From positions 111,807 through 175,806 of the forward strand of contig JANSYN010000009.1 of the NCBI GenBank assembly GCA_024742415.1: a DNA stretch of 64,000 nucleotides, given 5' to 3'. A program made the position numbers and the translations under genes. The notes under the pieces were generated by a model, which was not told the origin of the DNA, searched no databases, and saw only the letters and a list, made by a program, of their open reading frames with translations. Origin of the DNA: Gammaproteobacteria bacterium. GTDB taxonomy: Bacteria; Pseudomonadota; Gammaproteobacteria; Pseudomonadales; Halieaceae. Shown here piece after piece: positions 40,201 to 47,873 of the stretch; within the stretch, counting starts at the first letter, position 1, and the number at the start of each line of letters is the position of its first letter.

Positions 40201-40546
40201 GTTTGTTGTACGCATTGAGAATGGACTCTTCGCGATCCTGCCCCACATGAAAACGCAACGTCACCGCGGTACGACCGGTGCCGGTAGACGAGTACACGTG
40301 CTCGACACCGGGAATCTGTGCGAGGAGTTTTTCCAACGGGATGGTGACCTGGCGCTCAACCTGGCTGGCGCTTAAACCCGGCGCCTGGACCAGTATGTCC
40401 ACCATGGGAACAACAATCTGCGGCTCTTCCTCGCGCGGGGTGTACACCAGCGCAAGTACACCGACAGCCAGCCCCAGCACAAAAATGAACTGCGGCAGGC
40501 CGCCCTTAAGGGTATAGCCAACCAGCCTGTCGATCGCGTTAAACAT
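37229..40546 (-). CDS. RND-family efflux pump, inner-membrane subunit
   Basis: 1105 residues with the RND plan: one TM helix, a large periplasmic loop, six helices, a second loop, five helices. AcrB-like pore/porter segments include PREEEPQIVVPMVDILVQAPGLSASQVERQVTIPLEKLLAQIPGVEHVYSST. TM4 has SLGLLVDDPITGVDNI with the Asp-Asp pair of the proton relay, and TM10-12 include GIVVRNSLILVEFI and a GNLVITLDP ending. It belongs to the branch of proton-driven pumps that often sits beside ArsR regulators. Substrate unknown. Expressed after DUF2892 (20-bp gap) in the same operon. Confidence 0.94.
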   Translation of the reverse strand: MFNAIDRLVGYTLKGGLPQFIFVLGLAVGVLALVYTPREEEPQIVVPMVDILVQAPGLSASQVERQVTIPLEKLLAQIPGVEHVYSSTGTGRTAVTLRFHVGQDREESILNAYNKLYSNQDHIPAVVESWMLRPVEVDDVPIVMLGLWSDDAECYSDYELRRMADEVSTILQGIPATSEVNVVGGRARTIRILVDPESMGARLTTAADIVTALALSNTLQGAGNWAYGDTSIVLESGDVLRDTQELQHTVVNVIDGVPVFLGDVARIHDGPEEPSHYTWIDFSSAHPAFAGGSSKPMVAISVAKQRGSNAVAVARDVHNAMADLKANLLPPQVHIEVLRDYGQTANEKVNNLASSLGFAIVTVVIFIGVFLGWRQALVVGLAVPICYGVTLALDMALGYTINRVTLFALILSLGLLVDDPITGVDNISRFITRQGLSRSQRIVAAMAEIRVPLVMSTVTIIVAFLPLAAITGMMGPYMAPMAFNVPVSVVVSTLVAFSVTPWLASQLLPEAPQVTPHAGGSGFYTRMMSPLLDNRTIARATLWLVLLLFLAAALLPVLRLVPLKLLPFDNKNEVQVLIDMPESASLERTAALTQDIATQVVRLPEVRAIAAFVGIPSPIDFNGMVRRYYQRQAPHMAELRLTLADKARRAQQSHALVLRMRALLAPYNRDGISIKVVEVPPGPPVLSTLVAEIYGDTLTPYKTQKTAAQALMARLSREAHVVEIDSTIESDKQRMRFVTDKQKAALSGIATADINQTLAMANEGFIAGYLQLPEEARPLPMQLRVEPEHRAAVSDFKRLLVRGRAGVAKASTSQGLEVAPQPVVAIGELGSFVSGVADQTIHRKDLRPVVYVMAELNGRTPAEVIADVHADMNSQHTGHADWTSRTFFNSGAGDGWHLPQGTQVKWTGEGEWRITKNVFRDMGLGYLFALLAIFGLLRLQTGTTTLSLIIMSAIPLTVIGIMPGFWLMNQVGERVVAGAPDPVLFTATAMIGMIALAGIVVRNSLILVEFISQARAAGASVRDAVLEAGAVRMRPVLLTAGTTMLGNLVITLDPVFSGLALAIIFGIVASTAFTLIVVPVVYLLIFDKHAQARQNPVAQTREVNQ

Positions 40547-40566
40547 ACAGCGCAGTGCTGTTCAGG

Positions 40567-40770
40567 TTACCTGAACGCCGCACCGGGGGACTTACCCAGG
40601 CGCTTGAGCACCAACGCCAGCGGACAAAAACCGCTAAACGCTGCCTGCAACATATTCAAGCCGACAAAGGCTGTGAACCACAACCAATGCGGCGAATGCA
40701 GCTGGCTCAGCAGCACGCTAGCCAGGATAAAGACCCCGGCGATTGCAAATACCAGTCGGTCTACGTTCAT
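40567..40770 (-). CDS. DUF2892 membrane protein (YgaP-TM-like)
   Basis: 67 residues from ATG 40770, preceded by GGAGAG at 40777-40782. Sequence [59 protein letters not shown] has the two short TM helices and the GFCPL signature of DUF2892. This module is the membrane part of YgaP and other sulfur-transfer (rhodanese) proteins; here no rhodanese domain is attached. The conserved Cys in FCP is retained. It lies between a YgaV-like ArsR regulator and an RND pump. Confidence 0.9.
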   Translation of the reverse strand: MNVDRLVFAIAGVFILASVLLSQLHSPHWLWFTAFVGLNMLQAAFSGFCPLALVLKRLGKSPGAAFR

Positions 40771-40853
40771 CGTTCTCTCCGTTTTCTTCTGGCCCGACGG
40801 GGCCACCTGCGTTAACGATCCGGAATTGCCCAACCAGATTTGCCGAACCGGAT

Positions 40854-41153
40854 TCACATCTGCGGGCAATAAATGCCGTGCAAGGTTTCCAGCACCGCGC
40901 GCGCCGCGGGATCTTTCAGGGCGTAAAAAATCCGCTGCGCATCGCGTCGGGTCTGCACGAGCCCGGACTTCCGCAGGCGCGCCAGGTGCTGGGAGATCGC
41001 AGACTGGCTAATACCAGTGAGCTGCTCCAGTTCCCCTGCCGTGTGCTCCCTGGTCACCAGGGCGCAAAGCACCAGCAACCGGCTCGGGTTTGCCAGGGAT
41101 TTCAACAGAGCAGACGCACGCTCGGCGTTGTCCTGCATTAGCTCAATATCCAT
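40854..41153 (-). CDS. ArsR/SmtB-family regulator, YgaV/BigR-like
   Basis: 99 residues, winged helix: [63 protein letters not shown]. It carries two Cys (Cys30 in LVLCAL and Cys96 in GIYCP) at the positions that form the reactive pair in YgaV and BigR, which respond to persulfide/sulfide or redox stress. The ending ...LHGIYCPQM closely resembles YgaV. It is not an arsenic sensor of the classical ArsR type (no CxCxxC near the DNA helix). It likely represses its own operon with DUF2892, the RND pump and the fusion protein. Confidence 0.93.
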   Translation of the reverse strand: MDIELMQDNAERASALLKSLANPSRLLVLCALVTREHTAGELEQLTGISQSAISQHLARLRKSGLVQTRRDAQRIFYALKDPAARAVLETLHGIYCPQM

Positions 41154-41478
41154 AGTGGCTCACGTAAGGGGCTTGATATTATATTAGCATATTATTATAT
41201 AAGAACAATCTAATATTTAAATCGTGCAGACCATGCCCATCAACGACGGGACACGTTTTGGGCGAAACTCGGAAATTGGAGGATTGGCAGAGGGCGCTAG
41301 AGCGTGTGCATCCACTGCCTATCGTTCATGCTGTCGACGTCAGTCATCACTGAAGTACGACCGACCGGTTGGGATAGCGCTCTACCAGCAAAGCTGCAGA
41401 TACCCCTTTGTTTTCTGGCTTCAGCAGGCACCAGTACAGGCCAGCTGTCTAAAGCTGACTGACGCGCTTTACCGCACA
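41154..41478. other. promoter region upstream of the ArsR gene
   Basis: About 325 bp between the ArsR gene start and the stop of the ankyrin gene. The part next to the ArsR gene (41170-41220) is very AT-rich and listed as an operator candidate. The remaining 260 bp toward the ankyrin gene has open frames but no recognisable domain. Confidence 0.55.
41175..41216 (-). promoter_or_regulatory. AT-rich promoter/operator candidate for the arsR operon
   Basis: Contains ATATTA-GC-ATATTA (41181-41194) and further ATATTA/TAATAT half-sites to 41216, 22-63 bp before the ArsR start. BigR/YgaV-type regulators bind AT-rich inverted repeats overlapping their own promoter, so this is the expected place. A TATAAT-like -10 lies within it on the minus strand. 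Confidence 0.5.
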
Positions 41479-42522
41479 CTATCTGGCAGCAGAGCGGTAC
41501 CAATCCACAAAGGCGGCCTGTTCAGGACTGCTGATTTCGGACTGTATTGTCTTATCCAGCAGTTTGGTATCGGAAGTCTTGCCACCGGCCCTGGCGATGG
41601 CCAGGGCCGCATCAAAGTGCCCGCGAGCCAGGGCAATGCGCAGCGGGCTGTGCTGCGCGCGGTTCAGCTCATTGGGATTCGCCTCATCGGCAAGCGCGGC
41701 GCGTACAACTTCTGTATGGCCACCTTTGGCAGCAACATGCAGGCATCGCTCACCTTTGGTATTGGGGCGGTCAAGCCCACCGTTATCTACAACCAGACGG
41801 TACAGGCTTGCATCACCGCGCGCACATGCGCCCAGCACCGCATAGCTGGATGACAGCTTCGCCCCGGCGGCCAGCAACTGCTCAACGAGTTGCACACGTT
41901 GCGGACCCTCGCTGAAAGCCGCCGCATCAACAGGCGTGGTTTCTAAAATTGCCAGACCCATATCAATCGCTGCGCCAAGATTTGGATCGGCCCCGCCTTG
42001 CAAGAGCTCGACAACGACCCCCACGTCGGCACGACTGGCAGCGACTAACAGCGCAGTTAAGGGCCCTCCGGGCAAAATCGCGTCGGGGTTCGCTCCAGCG
42101 GCTAGCGCTGCACGCACATCGGCGGAAGCCGAAGAGCGCTGGATCGCACGTTCCAGTGCAACTTGTGCCGGTTCACTACGCTCACGCTGGTACGCAGAAA
42201 CCTCCCTTTGCAGTTTGTCGAACGCGCCGATCCACACTCCGATGGCAGCGTGACACGCAACAGCCAGCAGGAGATAAAAACACACCGCGCCGATGCCTTG
42301 GAGCCCTCTACTGCTCGCGTACTGTGCTGTTGCCAACAGCAAACCGGCATGCAGCGGCAACGATACGAAGTAGAAAAGCACCATGAATACCAGCGCAAAG
42401 GCGGTACCGGCCTCTGTCGACAAAGACTCCGCCGCCAGCAGCGCAGTGAGCGTCAACAGCGTTACCGCCAGTGCAATGCAGGCGCCAACAGCAAGCAGTT
42501 TCGGGGTGAGCTTATGGTGCAT
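41479..42522 (-). CDS. membrane-anchored ankyrin-repeat protein
   Basis: 347 residues. Three hydrophobic segments at the N-terminus (LLAVGACIALAVTLLTLTALLA, ALVFMVLFYFVSLPLHAGLLLA, GIGAVCFYLLLAVACHAAIGVWIG) are followed by about five degenerate ankyrin repeats (for example AALAAGANPDAILPGGPLTALLVAAS, VVELLQGGADPNLGAA, CLHVAAKGGHTEVVRAALADEANPNELNRAQHSPLRIALARG). Ankyrin repeats mediate protein binding; the partner is unknown. It is a monocistronic gene, with the REP hairpin at 42578-42629 upstream of it. Confidence 0.85.
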   Translation of the reverse strand: MHHKLTPKLLAVGACIALAVTLLTLTALLAAESLSTEAGTAFALVFMVLFYFVSLPLHAGLLLATAQYASSRGLQGIGAVCFYLLLAVACHAAIGVWIGAFDKLQREVSAYQRERSEPAQVALERAIQRSSASADVRAALAAGANPDAILPGGPLTALLVAASRADVGVVVELLQGGADPNLGAAIDMGLAILETTPVDAAAFSEGPQRVQLVEQLLAAGAKLSSSYAVLGACARGDASLYRLVVDNGGLDRPNTKGERCLHVAAKGGHTEVVRAALADEANPNELNRAQHSPLRIALARGHFDAALAIARAGGKTSDTKLLDKTIQSEISSPEQAAFVDWYRSAAR

Positions 42523-42577
42523 ACGAGCAATCTAGCACATTCGCTCGTCAGGTCACTCAAGCGGACGCGACCGGCCA

Positions 42578-42629
42578 CCAAAAAGGGCTCTGACCCCTTA
42601 TTTTAAAAAGGGGTCAGAGCCCTTTTTGG
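42578..42629. terminator. perfect 22-bp REP palindrome (terminator-like)
   Basis: Arms 42578-42599 and 42608-42629 (core AAAAAGGGCTCTGACCCC / GGGGTCAGAGCCCTTTTT) pair perfectly around an eight-base loop, with T5 in the right arm. It lies between two divergent starts, so it is not placed as an ordinary terminator for either; it looks like a paired REP element. Transcription from the right-hand gene must start after or within it. Confidence 0.88.
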
Positions 42630-42689
42630 GTGGGTTTGGTAGACTGTGCGCTGAGCGGTCCGGTATTCAACGTTATTCACGGAGCTATT

Positions 42690-43355
42690 GTGCTAACCAG
42701 CCCCCTGCCAACTGTAGAGATTAACCCCGTCGGGCCGCCCCAGGCCGTTGTTATCTGGCTACACGGGCTGGGCGCAGACGGTCATGACTTCGAACCCATC
42801 GTGCCGCAACTGCGGCTACCGGCTAGCCTGCCGGTGCGTTTTGTCTTTCCCCATGCGCCTCAGGTGCCGGTGACTGCTTTTGGCGGTGAGAAAGTGCGCG
42901 CCTGGTTTGATTTCGCGCCGACCGGTGGCCTGGACACCGCGGGTCTGAAACGCTCAGTGGCGAAAGTCTCTGATCTGATCCAGAACGAAATCGACAACGG
43001 CATGCCCGCGCACAAAATCCTGCTCGCGGGATTTTCACAAGGTGGCGTGCTCGCGTTGCAAACAGCGCTGTTTTATCCCAAACCCCTGGCGGGGATTCTG
43101 GCACTGTCAACGTTCCTTGGCGACGGTGACGCACTGGGTTCAAGCGCAGCCACAACAAACCAAAAAATCCCGATACTCATGTGCCACGGCCAACAGGATG
43201 TCGTTCTGCCAATGGCGCTGGGCAAATCCAGCTATGAAGCGCTGCTGGCTGCAGGCTATGGTGTGGAATGGCGCGAATACCCTATGGGACACGAGGTTTG
43301 TCTGGAGCAGATCAACGTGATCAGCGCCTGGTTACAGCGGGTATTGCAAGACTAG
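42690..43355 (+). CDS. carboxylesterase (phospholipase/carboxylesterase family)
   Basis: 222 residues from GTG 42690, which has GGAG at 42681-42684 five bases upstream; a GTG at 42630 would extend into the REP hairpin. The alpha/beta hydrolase core has VVIWLHGLGADGHDF (oxyanion), the nucleophile Ser in LLAGFSQGGVLALQ (GxSxG), Asp in CHGQQDVVLPM, and His in YPMGHEVCLEQI. It matches the YpfH/EstB-like serine esterase group. Acts on short acyl esters or lysophospholipids. Cytoplasmic (no signal peptide with this start). Confidence 0.95.
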   Translation: MLTSPLPTVEINPVGPPQAVVIWLHGLGADGHDFEPIVPQLRLPASLPVRFVFPHAPQVPVTAFGGEKVRAWFDFAPTGGLDTAGLKRSVAKVSDLIQNEIDNGMPAHKILLAGFSQGGVLALQTALFYPKPLAGILALSTFLGDGDALGSSAATTNQKIPILMCHGQQDVVLPMALGKSSYEALLAAGYGVEWREYPMGHEVCLEQINVISAWLQRVLQD

Positions 43356-43486
43356 ACTCTGCATCGCTCGCCACGGCTCATCCAACATCGATTAACCAGC
43401 GCAGGACCCGGCCATCCTGAGACTCGAGCGCGGTCAGGGGGACCCACGACCCGGCCAGCAGGTGATCGCGGCACAGGCGCCCCAAC

Positions 43487-45739
43487 TCAAAACCGATACT
43501 CGGCAGTCACCCCAAACGAGCGTGGTGCGCGAGGGCTCGCCGAATATCCAAGAAACTCCGTTACCGGCCCTAGCACAGGATCGATGATCTCTTGTTCCTC
43601 AACAGACTCGCTCAATAGGACAGTCTCATCCGTGATGTTCCTGCTCCAGAACTTTACCGTCCACTGACCATCGAGATCCGCGATACCCAGCGTCAGGTCA
43701 TAAATCATTATCTCCTTGATATTGGGTGTCTTCACCGCCTGGTAAGGCTTGTCGTAATATTCGGCGGCGAGTATCCCGAAGAACTCCCAACCGGTTTCAG
43801 CCAGGGGATGCGTAAAACGCAGCTGCGAAAAAACATGCAGCAAGGGTTCATCGTTCAATTGTTCGCCGGCCTCTCCCGCGCATATCAATTGCCCACCATC
43901 GGCTTCACCCTCTTCGCACATGCGCTTGGTGTACTCCTGTATTTCGGGTTTGGCGTAGGCGGCCGTGGTCGATATCGACCAGTGCTCATTGAACAGGTAG
44001 TCGAACTCTGTCTCAAAGCCGTAAACTTCCAGTTCTTCAACATTGACCGCCAGATTCGACAAGGCGCTGGAGAGTACCGGCGTCACCGCCGCTTCACTGG
44101 GGCTGGTGCGATACTGGTGATCGTCGTAGGCCTGGATGAAGGCCGATACGTTCCAGCGCAGTCGCTGCTCCAGAAACGTCCCCTTCATGCCGATTTCATA
44201 GGCGATAGAATCTTCCTGCGTAAAAACCGCGTAGTTCTCACTGATGGTACGCAGGTTGTCCGACACGGGCGGCTGCGTGAATATCGTGGATAACTGCCCC
44301 GCCAGCGGCGCCAGTACATTCACACCGCCTGAACGGAATGCGGTGTCTATGCCGAAATAGGCCAATACATCCGGCAGTGGGTAGTAACGCAATTTGAAAC
44401 TGTAACTGGGATCAGAAAAATTCTGCGTGCCTTCGGTGTTCAACTCGCCCAGTCCCGGGATAACGCCAAAAACCAAAGAGTCATATTCAACATTGGTGTA
44501 GCGCACGCCCAGGCTGGTATCCCACGCGTCGTTGATCCGGTAGGTCCAGTTGGTGAAAATGCCTGCAGACTGAGTCTGTGACGCACCCACGATATTGATC
44601 TGGTTGATGGAGTTGATTGTGCTGGTCTGGTCGTCTGAATAGATCGCGCCAAACAGGTAACTGAGGTTGTCGCCCCACTCGCCATCGGCGCGAATCTCAA
44701 CGGAATAGGCCACCGGGTCAAACTCAAGAAAATCCTGCGGTACGTCTGGCGGCGGCACGACCCGTTGATTGGTGTTGTCCTGCTGCTGGAAAATATCCAG
44801 ATCCTGGTACTGGCCCAGTAGCGAGAAATTCACCGTATCCAGGGCCCACACCAGGCTCAGGTTGAATTCGTCGACATTGGTTTCCGAGTAGCTGGGAACG
44901 GCTTTAAACACGTCATAGTCTTCATAGCTCGAAGAGAAGGCTGTCAGGCCGCTGTCGTCGGGCACCCTGCCCTCATAGCCCTGGCCATTGTCATCCGTGG
45001 TCAGGTCTGCGTTGTAGTAGCTCAACAGCAGTTCCAGGTCTTCCGAGGGCCGCCACAGCAGCTTGACACGATAACCCGTGTGATCTTTGCCGTTTGCCTC
45101 CTTCACACCCGCAATGGCGTTATCCATGTAGCCATCTGAACGGGCATACATCCCTGCAACGCGCATCGCCAGTTTGTCTTCTATCAGCGGTATGTTAATC
45201 GCCGCCGTGTTGTTCCAGGTATCCCAGGAACTGAGGTTGCTGTTGATGTAGCCACCGAAGTCATTCATGCTGGGATTTACAGTGTAGAGCGATATCAGGC
45301 CTGCGGGTGCGTTCTTGCCGTATAGCGTCCCCTGCGGGCCGTTGAGCACTTCGATACGCTCGATATCCAGCATGGTCGAAAAAACGCTGCCAGGCTGGGC
45401 CTGTGGAACACCATCGACATAAACGGCCACCGCCGCGGGAAAGGCCAGCGCAAAAAAATCCGGGCCGACATTGCGGATCTTCAAGGTGGCAGAGGCCGGG
45501 CTGTTCGAACCCAACTGCAAGCTCGGCACAATGCGATCTATCTCGGAAAAGTCAAAAATATTGGCGCTATCGAGTTCTTCCGAGCTGAGTACGCTCATGG
45601 ATATAGGCACGGTCTGGCTGTTCTCCGCAATCCTGCGGGCTGCAACGACGACCTCTTCCAGCGCCATCTGCTGTGCCGCAGCACCCGGCGCCAGCGTCAG
45701 ACATGTGGCAATCCACGCCACTTTTGAGATTCCCGACAT
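43487..45739 (-). CDS. TonB-dependent outer-membrane receptor
   Basis: 750 residues, signal peptide GISKVAWIATCLTLAPGAAAQQ. Plug: LEEVVVAARRIAENSQTVPISMSVLSSEELD, LKIRNVGPDFFALAFPAAVAVYVDGVPQAQ, IERIEVLNGPQGTLYGKNAPAGLISL. The barrel ends SFGVTAEYRF. It lies 85 bp after the four-helix membrane-protein gene and completes the operon that starts with DUF1592 at 50941, so its ligand is probably the substrate or a cofactor of that system. More divergent in the TonB-box region (AARR instead of TAQKR) than the other three receptors. Confidence 0.95.
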   Translation of the reverse strand: MSGISKVAWIATCLTLAPGAAAQQMALEEVVVAARRIAENSQTVPISMSVLSSEELDSANIFDFSEIDRIVPSLQLGSNSPASATLKIRNVGPDFFALAFPAAVAVYVDGVPQAQPGSVFSTMLDIERIEVLNGPQGTLYGKNAPAGLISLYTVNPSMNDFGGYINSNLSSWDTWNNTAAINIPLIEDKLAMRVAGMYARSDGYMDNAIAGVKEANGKDHTGYRVKLLWRPSEDLELLLSYYNADLTTDDNGQGYEGRVPDDSGLTAFSSSYEDYDVFKAVPSYSETNVDEFNLSLVWALDTVNFSLLGQYQDLDIFQQQDNTNQRVVPPPDVPQDFLEFDPVAYSVEIRADGEWGDNLSYLFGAIYSDDQTSTINSINQINIVGASQTQSAGIFTNWTYRINDAWDTSLGVRYTNVEYDSLVFGVIPGLGELNTEGTQNFSDPSYSFKLRYYPLPDVLAYFGIDTAFRSGGVNVLAPLAGQLSTIFTQPPVSDNLRTISENYAVFTQEDSIAYEIGMKGTFLEQRLRWNVSAFIQAYDDHQYRTSPSEAAVTPVLSSALSNLAVNVEELEVYGFETEFDYLFNEHWSISTTAAYAKPEIQEYTKRMCEEGEADGGQLICAGEAGEQLNDEPLLHVFSQLRFTHPLAETGWEFFGILAAEYYDKPYQAVKTPNIKEIMIYDLTLGIADLDGQWTVKFWSRNITDETVLLSESVEEQEIIDPVLGPVTEFLGYSASPRAPRSFGVTAEYRF

Positions 45740-45824
45740 AACTCACCCTCATTATTATAAGTCTGGTTGAAGTGACGATCGCCCATGCACATGACTACAA
45801 GCACCTGGCGTCATCAAATCGAGC

Positions 45825-46370
45825 TTAACTGTGTGTATTTGTGTGTCGTGCGCTCGTGGTTACTCCTTGATAACTCAACGCCAGTTCCGGGGGGTCAGAG
45901 AGGCGAAACTCAGGATGCTGAATTTTGCCGCCCGCCCTGGCGACCGAACTCGCTCCGGCAATACCCAGTATAGTCAATAGAGCTGTCAGCAGGGCCGCCC
46001 AGATCAGCAGGCGTGGGCGCAGCGCACCCACAAGGATCGCGCCGAGCGCCACCAGGGCAGTGGCATACAGCACCGGCAGCCAGAACTCGGCCAGTTCTGC
46101 ATGGTAATCCAGCCAGTCGCGTCCGTGCCCATCGAGCGTATCGTAGATCGCCGGGTAGGCCGCGTCGCCGTACCGGGCAACGGGCAGACTGGCGCCGGCG
46201 GTTAACGCCACCAGGCCAAGGCCGGTAAACAGGAGCGCGGGCTGGCGCACCACCAGACCCACCAGCAACACCAGCAAGGCAACGAACAGTCCGATAATCG
46301 GCACGTGGTTGATGAGCATATGGCGATAGGCGGGTTCCGCCAGCAGTTCCATCAACTCTGCCAGTTCCAT
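45825..46370 (-). CDS. four-helix membrane protein, DUF2231-like
   Basis: 181 residues with four hydrophobic segments: IIGLFVALLVLLVGLVV, LLFTGLGLVALTAGASLPV, FWLPVLYATALVALGAILVGAL and LLIWAALLTALLTILGIAGASS. It has His near helix ends (RHMLINHVPI, LDYHAELAEFW, GKIQHPEF), a pattern reminiscent of DUF2231 membrane proteins, where such His may bind haem. That is a suggestion from pattern only. It starts four bases after the HiPIP gene ends. Adjacent electron carriers make a quinone- or haem-linked role plausible. Confidence 0.75.
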   Translation of the reverse strand: MELAELMELLAEPAYRHMLINHVPIIGLFVALLVLLVGLVVRQPALLFTGLGLVALTAGASLPVARYGDAAYPAIYDTLDGHGRDWLDYHAELAEFWLPVLYATALVALGAILVGALRPRLLIWAALLTALLTILGIAGASSVARAGGKIQHPEFRLSDPPELALSYQGVTTSARHTNTHS

Positions 46371-46374
46371 GCCG

Positions 46375-46692
46375 TCAGCCCCGTTGCGCCCAGGAGGTGC
46401 AGTAGCCGGTGGCGTTCACCGGGCCGTCGAGTATCTCGCAGTGAGCACAGCCTGCAGCATCGACGCTGCCGAAAAATGCGCAATCAGCGCACTGCTGTGC
46501 GGGGTTCCCGGACACCGCAACATACTCGCGCGCCTTGCGCATCTGCTCTTCTCCGCGACTGAGCAGTTCAGCGTCAATGCAGGCCACCGGGCCGGATTCT
46601 GAGCAGCCCGGCAGCAGCGGCAAGGACGCCAGTGGCAGCAGCGTAGCGTGTCGAAGCAGCCGGCGGCGGGTCAGCGGTGCTGCACGCCTCAT
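46375..46692 (-). CDS. high-potential iron-sulfur protein (HiPIP)-like
   Basis: 105 residues. Twin-arginine signal (TRRRLLRHATLLPLASLPLLPGC). The C-terminal half has Cys68-Ala-Asp-Cys71-Ala-Phe-Phe, Cys85-Glu-Ile-Leu-Asp-Gly-Pro-Val-Asn-Ala-Thr-Gly-Tyr-Cys98-Thr-Ser-Trp. This matches the HiPIP pattern CxxCxF...CxLFPGK-VNxxGWCxxW around a [4Fe-4S] cluster. An extra Cys82 (GCAHC) and a Cys30 at the Tat cleavage (LPGC, possibly a lipobox) are unusual. HiPIPs are periplasmic one-electron carriers. It overlaps the upstream lipoprotein gene by four bases. Confidence 0.85.
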   Translation of the reverse strand: MRRAAPLTRRRLLRHATLLPLASLPLLPGCSESGPVACIDAELLSRGEEQMRKAREYVAVSGNPAQQCADCAFFGSVDAAGCAHCEILDGPVNATGYCTSWAQRG

Positions 46693-47831
46693 CGTGCCGC
46701 CACCTCCGACCCGGCTTCAGGCATGATGATAAAAGCAGGGATTGCAGCGAACTGGATCACCGTAGACATAGAGGTGCACGCGCCCGTCTGTGGGTCCGGA
46801 TGGCCGTCGGCAACACGCGGCAATGCATGGTAAACGCCGGCACACTGGTAGCCGATGTTATTGGCGGCGGCGCGACCCAGGTGCACCGGCCCGATGTAGA
46901 CTTCAGTCAGGAAGTCAAAGGCGTTCTCGATATCCCAATAACCCGCCAGAACGCCTTTCATACCGCCGTCAGGGAGCATTTCGGCGCGAATGCGCAAATC
47001 GCGGAAATAGTAGTAGTTGTCGATTGCCTGTACCTTGAATTTCAGTTTTGCATCCACTGGCCCCGCAGTGAAGACGCCATCCTTGATCTGGCCGGGAAAC
47101 GCGGCACTGTGGAACATGCGATCCTCGTGCACGATCTGGCTCATATCCGGTACAACGTTGTCGTTGGCATCCTTGGTGACCGGTCCTGCGCTTGTGAACA
47201 GGCGGGCTTCGACCTTGCCGTTTGTTTTCGTGCCCGAGACCAGCTTGATCTCAAGCAGCGTTGAATAGCCGTTCTCAAGAATGGTGCTCTTGGTATCAAA
47301 CAGGCGGTCGAACAGTCCGTCCGGGCGCATGCCCTTGACGCAGCCCATCAGGCGCCAGTACTGGTTGTCTACCCCGGCCTCACCATTGACGCTGACAAAA
47401 TCCTCATGCGCACACTGCCCGGCGCCGGCCAGGGTGGAGTCAATACCATCGAGGTTGATGCCATCCACAGATGCACTGCCCTCAAAAAGAATATGCCCTG
47501 GGTCTGGCATCACACCGGGATCTCGGCAGGCGTCTTCGGGGAGCAGTTCCAAGGCCCCTTCCCTGTCGCCGGCGTTGTAGCGCCGACTGACCTCTTCGCG
47601 AACGCTCGCGTATTCCTCGGAGAAGAAATCCTCATCCGTGATGTTGAAGCCTTCCGGGCACTCACCCGGGTCTTCCCTTGGAATGTCGTAGGCCCATTGT
47701 GTAAACACAAAGCCACGCACTTTGTCTTCGGCGGCTGCAGCCACCACCTCGTCAGTGGGTGCCACACTGGCCGACTTGTCACCGCAGCCGGTGACACAAA
47801 GCAAAAGCACAAACAACGTCGCGTATTTCAT
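46689..47831 (-). CDS. lipoprotein of unknown function, linked to DUF1552/DUF1592
   Basis: 380 residues. Lipobox LLLCVTGC (cleavage before Cys16). Several conserved-looking acidic and Cys positions: ECPEGFNITDEDFFSEEYASVREEVSRRYNAGDREGALELL, CRDPGVMPDPGH, CAHEDFVSVNGEAGVDNQYWRLMGC. I do not recognise a named domain, but proteins with this arrangement (ECPxGxN near the N-terminus, acidic PDPGH, DNQYWRxMGC) commonly sit beside DUF1552 and DUF1592 genes. It lies 42 bp downstream of DUF1552 and overlaps HiPIP by four bases. Likely a component or assembly factor of the same exported system. Confidence 0.75.
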   Translation of the reverse strand: MKYATLFVLLLCVTGCGDKSASVAPTDEVVAAAAEDKVRGFVFTQWAYDIPREDPGECPEGFNITDEDFFSEEYASVREEVSRRYNAGDREGALELLPEDACRDPGVMPDPGHILFEGSASVDGINLDGIDSTLAGAGQCAHEDFVSVNGEAGVDNQYWRLMGCVKGMRPDGLFDRLFDTKSTILENGYSTLLEIKLVSGTKTNGKVEARLFTSAGPVTKDANDNVVPDMSQIVHEDRMFHSAAFPGQIKDGVFTAGPVDAKLKFKVQAIDNYYYFRDLRIRAEMLPDGGMKGVLAGYWDIENAFDFLTEVYIGPVHLGRAAANNIGYQCAGVYHALPRVADGHPDPQTGACTSMSTVIQFAAIPAFIIMPEAGSEVAAR

Positions 47832-47873
47832 GATGCCACTCCCGGATTATTATGCAGCCCGCAGGCCGTTGTA

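Noticed and set aside
41224..41853. 209-codon open frame on the plus strand
   Set aside because: Overlaps the ankyrin gene on the opposite strand; composition is that of an antisense frame.
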